Assembly: GCA_947630705.1 (NCBI GenBank)
Contig: CANRIK010000008.1
Coordinates: 1 to 62,865, forward strand
Direction: 5' to 3'
Source: an uncultured Clostridia bacterium
GTDB lineage: Bacteria; Bacillota; Clostridia; Christensenellales; Borkfalkiaceae
DNA: 62,865 nt
Below, in pieces: positions 50,667-57,966 of the stretch. Under the pieces are notes generated by a model. It was given only the letters and a program-made list of their open reading frames with translations, did not search any database and had not been told where the DNA came from. Position 1 is the first letter of the stretch. Every line of letters begins with the position of its first letter. Position numbers and translations under genes: made by a program.

Positions 50667-53282
50667 ATGGAAAAGAAATATAATCCGAAGAGCTTTGAGG
50701 ACAGATTATATGCGGAATGGGAAAAGTCCGGCTGTTTCAAGGCAGTGCGCGACGACGACAAAGTTCCCTTTACCATAGTAATGCCGCCTCCCAACATAAC
50801 CGGTCAGCTTCACATGGGTCATGCGATGGACGAAACCATGCAGGATACCATAATCCGCTTCAAGCGCATGCAGGGCTATTGCGCTCTGTGGCTCCCCGGC
50901 ACCGACCATGCCTCCATTGCGACGGAAGTCAAAATAGTTGAAGAATTGAAAAAAGAGGGGCTCTCCAAGGAATCTTTGGGCAGAGAAGGCTTTTTGAAGC
51001 GCGCGTGGGAATGGAAGGATAAGTATGCCGGAAGGATTTGCGATCAGCTCAAAAAGCTCGGTTCGTCGTGCGACTGGTCTCGGCTCACTTTCACTATGGA
51101 CAAAAAGTGCTCTCGCGCTGTTCGCGAGGTGTTCGTCAATCTCTACGACAAGAAACTCATATACAGGGGCAGCAGAATTATAAATTGGTGTCCCGACTGC
51201 AAAACGGCTCTCTCCGACGCGGAAGTTGAGTACGCGGAAGAGAGCGGCAGCCTCTGGCACATAAGTTATCCCATAGAGGGCTCCGACGAGTGCCTCACCG
51301 TAGCGACCACCCGTCCCGAGACGATGTTCGGAGACACGGCCGTGGCCGTCAATCCCAAGGACAAACGTTACGCGAAATATATAGGCAAAAACGTAATTCT
51401 TCCCGTAGTAAACAAGCCCATACCGATAGTCGGCGACGAGCACGCCGATATGGAATTCGGCACGGGCGTGGTAAAAATAACTCCGGCGCACGACCCCAAC
51501 GACTTTGAGGTCGGTTTGAGGCACAACCTTCCCGTCGTACGGGTAATGAACGACGACGGCACCATGAACGCCAACGCCGGAAAGTATGAGGGCATGGACA
51601 GATACGAGTGCCGCAAAGCCCTTGTAAAGGAGCTTGAAGAGGGCGGATATCTCGTAAAGATCCAACAGCACAATCACAACGTGGGTCATTGCTACCGCTG
51701 CAATTCCACGGTAGAGCCCATTGTGTCCAAACAGTGGTTCGTGAAAATGGATGAGCTCGCGCGTCCGGCCATCAACGCCGTAATGGATAAAAAGGTAACT
51801 TTCGTGCCCGAAAGATTTGCCAAAACGTACTATAATTGGATGGAAAACGTAAAGGATTGGTGCATTTCCCGTCAGCTCTGGTGGGGGCACAGGATACCCG
51901 TATGGTACTGCGCCGACTGCGGAGCGGAGATTTGCGAAAAAACCGACCCCGAAGTCTGCCCCGTCTGCGGAAGCAAAAATCTCTCGCAGGACGAGGACGT
52001 GCTCGATACTTGGTTTTCCTCGGCGCTGTGGCCGTTCTCGACGCTCGGCTTTCCCGAGGATACCTCCGATCTCGAATATTTTTACCCGACCGACGTATTG
52101 GTCACGGGTTACGATATAATCTTTTTCTGGGTTGCGAGAATGATTTTCTCGGGACTCGAACACATGCGCAAAGTGCCCTTCCGCGACGTGCTCATGCACG
52201 GACTTGTCCGCGACGAAAAGGGCAGAAAAATGTCCAAGAGCCTCGGCAACGGAGTGGATCCGCTCGAAGTCATCGATAAATACGGCGCGGACAGCCTCAG
52301 GTTTTCGCTTTTGCAGGGAGTGGCTCCCGGCAACGATACCCGCTATTCCGACGCGAAAGTTGAGGCTTGCGCCAACTTCATGAACAAGATATGGAACGCC
52401 AGCCGGTTTGTGATATCGGGAGCGGAGGGCAGAAAGGTCAAGCCTCTTTCGGAAGTCAAGCTGTGCGCGGCGGACAAGTGGATAATTTCACGCTTGCAGG
52501 CGGTTATCCGCGACGTGACATTGACTCTGAATAAATACGAGCTGGGCGTCGCATGTCAGATACTCTACGACTTCACGTGGTCGGATTTCTGCGATTGGTA
52601 TATCGAACTTTCCAAGCCGGCGCTCTACGGCGACGACGAGGGCAGAAAGGACGCGGCCATATCCGTGCTCGTATTCGTGCTGGAAAACACATTGAAACTT
52701 CTTCATCCCTTTATACCCTTCATAACGGACGAAATTTACCGCTACGTGCCGGGAACGGAGGGGACGATAATGACGAAGGACTATCCCCGTTACAACTCCA
52801 AACTTGCCTACAAAAAGGACGCGCTCGCCTTCGAAGGTATAATGGATATCATAAAGTCGGTGAGAGCGGTCAAGGCCGAACTCGGCTGCGCTCCTTCGCG
52901 GAAGGTCTCCCTTTATATGGTTACGGAGAACAGGAGGCTGGTTTCCGCCAACGTGGACTGCATTTCAAAATTGTCCGGCGTAAAGGAAATAAACTTCATA
53001 GAAAATTCCTCCGAAGCCGGAGAAAAGTCTGTTGCGAAAGTTCTCCATATAGGCACGCTGTATATTCCCATGGGCGAGCTCGTTGACATAGAAAAGGAAC
53101 GCGAGAGGCTGGAAGGAGAGCTTGAAAAAGTGATGAGCGAGATTCGCCGCGCCGACGGCAAACTCAACAACACCGGATTTATGATGAAAGCTCCCAAAAA
53201 ACTTGTAGACGAGGAGAGGGCGAAGCTCGATAAATATATCGCCATGCGCGAGAAGATTCTCGAACAACTCAAAAATCTGTAA
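50667..53282 (+). CDS. valS: valyl-tRNA synthetase
   Basis: 871 residues. Class I synthetase that charges tRNA-Val. The HIGH motif is HMGH in PNITGQLHMGHAMD (near 49) and KMSKS is in GRKMSKSLGN (near 521). The editing domain (CP1) is complete, with TTRPETMFGDTAVAV. The zinc-ribbon-like CADCGAEICEKTDPEVCPVCG is present, and a C-terminal coiled coil (KERERLEGELEKVMSEIR) ends the protein. ATG 50667 follows GAGG by 6 nt; the TTG four codons earlier is not needed. Unlike many Firmicutes valS genes it has no T-box. Confidence 0.97.
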   Translation: MEKKYNPKSFEDRLYAEWEKSGCFKAVRDDDKVPFTIVMPPPNITGQLHMGHAMDETMQDTIIRFKRMQGYCALWLPGTDHASIATEVKIVEELKKEGLSKESLGREGFLKRAWEWKDKYAGRICDQLKKLGSSCDWSRLTFTMDKKCSRAVREVFVNLYDKKLIYRGSRIINWCPDCKTALSDAEVEYAEESGSLWHISYPIEGSDECLTVATTRPETMFGDTAVAVNPKDKRYAKYIGKNVILPVVNKPIPIVGDEHADMEFGTGVVKITPAHDPNDFEVGLRHNLPVVRVMNDDGTMNANAGKYEGMDRYECRKALVKELEEGGYLVKIQQHNHNVGHCYRCNSTVEPIVSKQWFVKMDELARPAINAVMDKKVTFVPERFAKTYYNWMENVKDWCISRQLWWGHRIPVWYCADCGAEICEKTDPEVCPVCGSKNLSQDEDVLDTWFSSALWPFSTLGFPEDTSDLEYFYPTDVLVTGYDIIFFWVARMIFSGLEHMRKVPFRDVLMHGLVRDEKGRKMSKSLGNGVDPLEVIDKYGADSLRFSLLQGVAPGNDTRYSDAKVEACANFMNKIWNASRFVISGAEGRKVKPLSEVKLCAADKWIISRLQAVIRDVTLTLNKYELGVACQILYDFTWSDFCDWYIELSKPALYGDDEGRKDAAISVLVFVLENTLKLLHPFIPFITDEIYRYVPGTEGTIMTKDYPRYNSKLAYKKDALAFEGIMDIIKSVRAVKAELGCAPSRKVSLYMVTENRRLVSANVDCISKLSGVKEINFIENSSEAGEKSVAKVLHIGTLYIPMGELVDIEKERERLEGELEKVMSEIRRADGKLNNTGFMMKAPKKLVDEERAKLDKYIAMREKILEQLKNL

Positions 53283-53308
53283 GAAGCAGCATTCAAAGGT
53301 AGAGACAG

Positions 53309-54625
53309 GTGGCAAAGAGAGCAAAACGGAAAAAGTCCCGAAAGGGTTCTGTAATTATAGGCGCGATTGCGGTAATTCTGGTATTGGTAATTATAGCGGC
53401 GGTAGTGCTGTATGTCGTCAAGCCGGAAATTTATCATAAATATCTGGGCGTGGGCGAGCATACATGGAATGCCGACGGCATATGCGCAGTGTGCGGACTC
53501 GATGGCAACGACGGCACGGAACAGGGCGCAAAGGACTCCGAATTTTCAGTGCACATAATCGACCTCGGCAAAAATGCCGGAGACAGTATATATATCCGCG
53601 CGTCGGGCAACGATATACTGATAGACGCCGGAGCCACGGGCGCGAGCGCGCCGCTCATCTGTTCCTATCTCGACAAATACGTGACGGACGGCAAGCTGGA
53701 ATACGTCATAGCCACACATGCCGACAGCGATCATATTTCGGCTTTCACGGGAAGCTCCGGAAGCGGTTCGTCGCGGACGGGCGTGCTGTATAACTACAAA
53801 GTCGGAACATTGATAAGGTTCGACAATATAACCGAAAAAAAGAGCGGCAACGTTCAAAAGCCCAACACCGAAATCGGCAGGTTTTTTGCGGCGCTGGACT
53901 ATCTTGAAAGCAACGGCACGTCGGTCTACACGGCCGGTCAGTGCTATTACGAACAGGAAGGCGCAAAGAGACAGTATTTTCTGGACGACGGAAAGACGCT
54001 GTCCATGAACATTCTGTATAATTATTATTACTACAACGTGAGCGACGACGAAAACAATCATTCGGTCGTTACGTTATTTACCAAGACCACCTCAAACGGC
54101 AGTTTCAACTGGCTGTTTACCGGCGACCTCGAAAAGGACGGAGAAAGTCGGCTCGTGGATTATTACTCCGACTCCTCTAACAGCAAGTCGGAATACGACG
54201 TTCTGCCCGACGTGGACTTTTACAAGGCCGGTCATCACGGGTCGGGAACGTCCTCTTCGGAGAAACTTCTCAACGTCATAAAACCCGAATACGTGGGCAT
54301 AAGCTGTTGTGCCGGAGCTCCGGAATATACTGCCGTCAACGACAATACTTTTCCCTACACGGCGGTATTCGGAAATCTTTTGAAGCACACCCGAAAAATT
54401 TATTGCACGAGCGTAGCAAAAAATCTGCCTTCGCTCGGCTCCGACGGCAAATTCGACGGCCGCAGTTACGATTTTGAGCCATGCAACGGCACTGTGATTA
54501 CATACTTTAACAGCATGCGGACGGAGAACGGAGTTTACGAAAACGTCAAAGTCTGGTGTACTGACTCGCAGGAGTCGGTCATCGATACCGATTGGTATAA
54601 GAAATACCGTGAAAGCGCGGTATAA
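53309..54625 (+). CDS. membrane-anchored ComEC-like metallo-beta-lactamase-fold protein
   Basis: 438 residues. A basic N-terminus and one helix (residues ~14-37) anchor it with the rest outside. Then HTWNADGICAVCGLDG, a short H...CxxCG motif as in the lipoprotein at 3010. The hydrolase domain has ATHADSDHISAF (the HxHxDH-type motif with Ala-Asp in place of the first His region), FTGDLEKDGESR and YKAGHHGSGTSSS, the ComEC-type pattern. ComEC relatives degrade one DNA strand, but such soluble versions are uncharacterised. GTG start; 26 bases after valS and 26 before the cardiolipin synthase gene, so likely one operon. Confidence 0.83.
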   Translation: MAKRAKRKKSRKGSVIIGAIAVILVLVIIAAVVLYVVKPEIYHKYLGVGEHTWNADGICAVCGLDGNDGTEQGAKDSEFSVHIIDLGKNAGDSIYIRASGNDILIDAGATGASAPLICSYLDKYVTDGKLEYVIATHADSDHISAFTGSSGSGSSRTGVLYNYKVGTLIRFDNITEKKSGNVQKPNTEIGRFFAALDYLESNGTSVYTAGQCYYEQEGAKRQYFLDDGKTLSMNILYNYYYYNVSDDENNHSVVTLFTKTTSNGSFNWLFTGDLEKDGESRLVDYYSDSSNSKSEYDVLPDVDFYKAGHHGSGTSSSEKLLNVIKPEYVGISCCAGAPEYTAVNDNTFPYTAVFGNLLKHTRKIYCTSVAKNLPSLGSDGKFDGRSYDFEPCNGTVITYFNSMRTENGVYENVKVWCTDSQESVIDTDWYKKYRESAV

Positions 54626-54651
54626 TTATCGCAAACGTCAAGGAAGCGAAT

Positions 54652-56223
54652 ATGTCTAAATTCTTCTACAATGCGCGGAAAAAACTTCGCGCCAAATTAA
54701 AGGAAAGACCGACGTGCGTTCATAAAAAATGCGCGGATTTTCCCACGGGCGTAAAGGCTATTTTAACAGATCTCTTTATTGTTCTGCAACTTGCTCTGCT
54801 GGCTCTTTTATATGCGCTGTGCGCATATGTTTTCCCCGTTTTCTTCTATATATCCATAGGCCTTACGGTGCTTGCCGGCGCGTATGTGCTCATATGCGAA
54901 AGGGATTCGCAGTCCAAAGCAAGCTGGCTGTTTTTGTTTTTGCTCTCGTTCGGCTGCGGATATATAGTATATCTGCTCGCCAACGTGAACGTCTGCTACG
55001 GCTATAACAAAAGAAAATACAGTCAGATCTTCGAACGTTCGCGCATGTACAGAGGCGGATTTGTATTGGGAGACGTCTCGCATGCCGTTGCCGAAGACTG
55101 CGAATATATTTATAATGCCGGCGGTTATATTCCCTATACGGGCACCGACATAAAGTACTTTTCCGATGCGCGCAAGTTGTTCGACAATCTCTGCGCCCGT
55201 CTCGAAGAGGCGAAAGAATTCGTATTTCTGGAATATTTCATAGTGGCGGAGGGAGTGCTTCTCGAAAGACTCATAGACGTTCTCGCCAGAAAGGTGGCGG
55301 AGGGCGTTGAGGTGAGATTTCTCTACGACGACGTGGGCTCGCAAATCGTACTCACGCGCGAAACCAAGAAGCGCATCAAAAAGGCAGGAATCAAGTTCAA
55401 GGTGTTCGAGCGTCTCTTTTCACCCTTCTATTTCGGTTTAAATTACCGCGACCACAGAAAGATTATAGTGATAGACGGCAAGACGGGCTATGTCGGCGGC
55501 TGCAACATAGCCGACGAATGTACCAATCAGCGCAGAATGGAGGGGCTTTGGAAAGACGCCGGACTTCGCATAGACGGCTGTGCGGTAGACGGTCTTACTA
55601 TAACGTTTTTGAGACAGTGGGAGTTTTCCGTCAACGAAAAAGCCGACTTCGGGAAATATATAAACAGGGCGGAGCCCACTTCCAATTCTTCAACCGTGGT
55701 GCCCTATGCCGGAGGTCCGGAAATAGACGAGCCGCTCTGCCGCGGAGTATATTACAACATGATCTCCGCCGCGCGCGACAAGTTGTATATAATGACCCCA
55801 TATCTCATTCCGGACAGCGATTTGTTCGCTCAACTCATTGCAAAAATCAAATCGGGTTGCGACGTACGCATAGTTTTGCCGGCGGTTCCCGATTACGCGT
55901 ACATTTACAGAGTGACGCGTTACAATGCCGAAAAGCTCATGGCGGCCGGCGCGAAAATTTATTATATGCGCGGAACGTTTGTCCATAGCAAGGTAATGCT
56001 CACCGAAAATTCGGTGGCGGTAGGTTCGGTAAATATGGATATGCGCGCCTTTTATCTTGAATTCGACAACGGCATATATACCGACGACAAAGCGGTAATG
56101 GAGGACGTTCAGGCGGACTTTGAAAAGGTATTCGAAACCAATGACGAGCAGAAACCTGTCAAGCATAACGCCATTTCAACGCTTGTGACGTCGATTTTGC
56201 GCGTGGTAAGCCCTCTTATGTAG
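54652..56223 (+). CDS. cls: cardiolipin synthase (phospholipase D type)
   Basis: 523 residues. Two N-terminal helices (near 38-80) and a third near 90-110 precede two phospholipase D domains. The first HKD motif is intact (HRKIIVIDGKTGYVGGCNI, near 267). The second is HSKVMLTENSVAVGSVNMD (near 443), in which the usual Asp of HxKxxxxD is Glu. It condenses two phosphatidylglycerols to cardiolipin. AAGGAAG precedes the ATG. Whether the Glu variant is active cannot be told by eye. Confidence 0.93.
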   Translation: MSKFFYNARKKLRAKLKERPTCVHKKCADFPTGVKAILTDLFIVLQLALLALLYALCAYVFPVFFYISIGLTVLAGAYVLICERDSQSKASWLFLFLLSFGCGYIVYLLANVNVCYGYNKRKYSQIFERSRMYRGGFVLGDVSHAVAEDCEYIYNAGGYIPYTGTDIKYFSDARKLFDNLCARLEEAKEFVFLEYFIVAEGVLLERLIDVLARKVAEGVEVRFLYDDVGSQIVLTRETKKRIKKAGIKFKVFERLFSPFYFGLNYRDHRKIIVIDGKTGYVGGCNIADECTNQRRMEGLWKDAGLRIDGCAVDGLTITFLRQWEFSVNEKADFGKYINRAEPTSNSSTVVPYAGGPEIDEPLCRGVYYNMISAARDKLYIMTPYLIPDSDLFAQLIAKIKSGCDVRIVLPAVPDYAYIYRVTRYNAEKLMAAGAKIYYMRGTFVHSKVMLTENSVAVGSVNMDMRAFYLEFDNGIYTDDKAVMEDVQADFEKVFETNDEQKPVKHNAISTLVTSILRVVSPLM

Positions 56224-56505
56224 AGGTAGCGATTCGCCGCAAATCATAAAATTAAAAAACCATAAAATTAAAAAACGTATATAAATCCGCCGCAACTTTT
56301 GTTGCGGCGGATTTATAAAAAACAAAGCCGCCCCCAACTTAATGAGGGCTCGACTTTATTACAGAGTGGAGTCACGTAGGGAATTTGCCGTTTCCGCAAG
56401 CGGAGCCTCGGTAAAGCGTCGTGGGCTATGCCCACTCGCGCGAACCTGTGGGTTAGTTCCGACGCACGAATAAATGGCGGCACAGCGTTTTCGCTGTGCC
56501 GCCAT
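56224..56505. other. boundary region with hairpins, likely left end of the mobile element
   Basis: No gene. CATAAAATTAAAAAAC is repeated at 56247 and 56263. A leftward terminator lies at 56281. GCGTCG (56416-56421) and CGACGC (56459-56464) enclose two hairpins, GTGGGC-TAT-GCCCAC (56421-56435) and GAAC...GTTC (56442-56459). A 17-bp hairpin (56471-56508) overlaps the recombinase stop codon. The attachment site is expected here but cannot be fixed without the empty site. Confidence 0.5.
56270..56316 (-). terminator. leftward terminator at the element boundary
   Basis: ATAAATCCGCCGCAAC (56281-56296), TTTT loop, GTTGCGGCGGATTTAT (56301-56316). The T-run lies on the minus strand (ACGTTTTTTAATTTT), so it stops transcription coming out of the recombinase operon. 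Confidence 0.75.
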
Positions 56506-56508
56506 TTA
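56471..56508. repeat. perfect 17-bp inverted repeat at the recombinase 3' end
   Basis: TAAATGGCGGCACAGCG (56471-56487), TTTT loop, CGCTGTGCCGCCATTTA (56492-56508). It includes the stop codon of the recombinase gene and has no T-run on either side, so it is not a standard terminator. Confidence 0.85.
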
Positions 56509-57957
56509 TGGTGACCCCGAGGATGTAAAAGGCGAACTGTTGACATCTTCAAAAGTGACGGTTTTGGACTGTCCCTTGTAGTTAAACGTGATGATGAAGT
56601 GGTCGTCGTAGAGGTAAATCGAATTGACAAAACTATCTATGAGCCGCTGTTTGCCCTCTTTCGTGTTCAGATCAAATTTGCGGTAGTTGCAAAGCGCGTG
56701 CAGAATTTGCTCTTTGGAAAGGATGGGATGCCGCGTTTCCGCTTCAAACAGCTCTATTTCGAGTTTCTGTTTTTGTTCTTCCAAATCGTCAAGCAGTTTC
56801 TTGGTCGTGGATGAAAACACGCCTTGCGCGATTGCTTGCGCCAAATTATCGAGCTTTTTTTGGACGTCATTCAATTGCGTTTTTACAGATTGCGCGGTGG
56901 TATCTTCTTGCGATTGTAATTTAAAAATCTGCTCTGATAATTCTTCCATTACGGTGTTGTCAGAAATCAAAGATAGTATTTCCTGCATTACAATATCTTC
57001 AATCCATTCTTTTTTGACCGATTTTTTATCGCACATATGTTGTTTTGAACGATTACAGCGATAATACCGATGTTGCTTTGAAGTATGGCTTGTCCCGATA
57101 GCTCCCGTCATCATTGCCCCGCATTTACCGCAAAAAAGTTTGGTAGTCAATAAATAATCGTCCTCGCTTCTGTGCATTGCAGGAGCTTTTTTACTGACTT
57201 GCATTTTGACTTGCACGACATTAAAAGTTTCTTCGTCTATAATAGCGGGTATGGCGTTGGGAATTACGACGTCTCCGAATTTGTATGCGCCTATATACTT
57301 ACGGTTAGTTAATATCCTATAAACCGAATTGTATTTCATATCGTAACCGCTGTTTTTAACTCCGCGGGATTGCAACAGCTTTGCTATATCATTTATTTTC
57401 TTTCCGTCAAGATAAAGCTGATAGATTTCCTTAACTATGGGGGCAGTAACTTCGTCTATTTGATAATGGTCTGTTTCGTCCACAAAATAGCCGAAAGGTG
57501 CGCGAACGCCGTTGCTCTTTGCTTTTAAGGCGTTCTCGGTCATTCCGCGCTTAACTTTTTCCGAAAGCTCGGCTGAGTAGTATTCGGCATAGCCTTCCAA
57601 AATCGCTTCAAGCAAAATACCGTCCGCGCCCTGCGATATGCTTTCTTTTACAGAAACAACGCGCACACCATTCTTTTTAAGGATATTTTTATAATAGGCG
57701 GAATCATAGCGATTGCGGGCGAAGCGGTCCAATTTCCATACAAGAACAGTGTTAAACATATTCTTATAACTGTCCTTAATCATGTGCTGAAATTCGGGGC
57801 GGTGGTCTGTTTTTGCGGACTGCGCCCTGTCTATGTAATTTCCGATAACCTCAATTCCGTTGAATTGGGCATATTCCATGCACTCGCGGAGCTGACCTTC
57901 AATGCTTGCTTCGTTTTGTTTTTCCGATGAAAATCTCGCGTATATTACTGCTTTCAT
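56506..57957 (-). CDS. large serine recombinase (integrase) of a mobile element
   Basis: 483 residues. Catalytic domain with AVIYARFSSEKQNEASIEGQ (nucleophile Ser10) and LVWKLDRFARNRYD. Then a recombinase domain (APFGYFVDETDHYQIDEV, YSVYRILTNRKYIGAYKFG), a zinc ribbon (LFCGKCGAMMTG, YYRCNRSKQHMCDKK) and a coiled coil (QLNDVQKKLDNLAQAI). These enzymes integrate and excise elements without host factors, often aided by a directionality factor. GGAGAG precedes the ATG. Last of four same-strand genes with gaps of 9-12 bases, so it is probably cotranscribed with the cargo. Confidence 0.95.
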   Translation of the reverse strand: MKAVIYARFSSEKQNEASIEGQLRECMEYAQFNGIEVIGNYIDRAQSAKTDHRPEFQHMIKDSYKNMFNTVLVWKLDRFARNRYDSAYYKNILKKNGVRVVSVKESISQGADGILLEAILEGYAEYYSAELSEKVKRGMTENALKAKSNGVRAPFGYFVDETDHYQIDEVTAPIVKEIYQLYLDGKKINDIAKLLQSRGVKNSGYDMKYNSVYRILTNRKYIGAYKFGDVVIPNAIPAIIDEETFNVVQVKMQVSKKAPAMHRSEDDYLLTTKLFCGKCGAMMTGAIGTSHTSKQHRYYRCNRSKQHMCDKKSVKKEWIEDIVMQEILSLISDNTVMEELSEQIFKLQSQEDTTAQSVKTQLNDVQKKLDNLAQAIAQGVFSSTTKKLLDDLEEQKQKLEIELFEAETRHPILSKEQILHALCNYRKFDLNTKEGKQRLIDSFVNSIYLYDDHFIITFNYKGQSKTVTFEDVNSSPFTSSGSP

Positions 57958-57966
57958 GTTCTCTCC

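Noticed and set aside
56313-56630. 105-codon minus-strand frame overlapping the recombinase end
   Set aside because: Runs through three hairpins at the element boundary and out of frame with the recombinase; no start signal.
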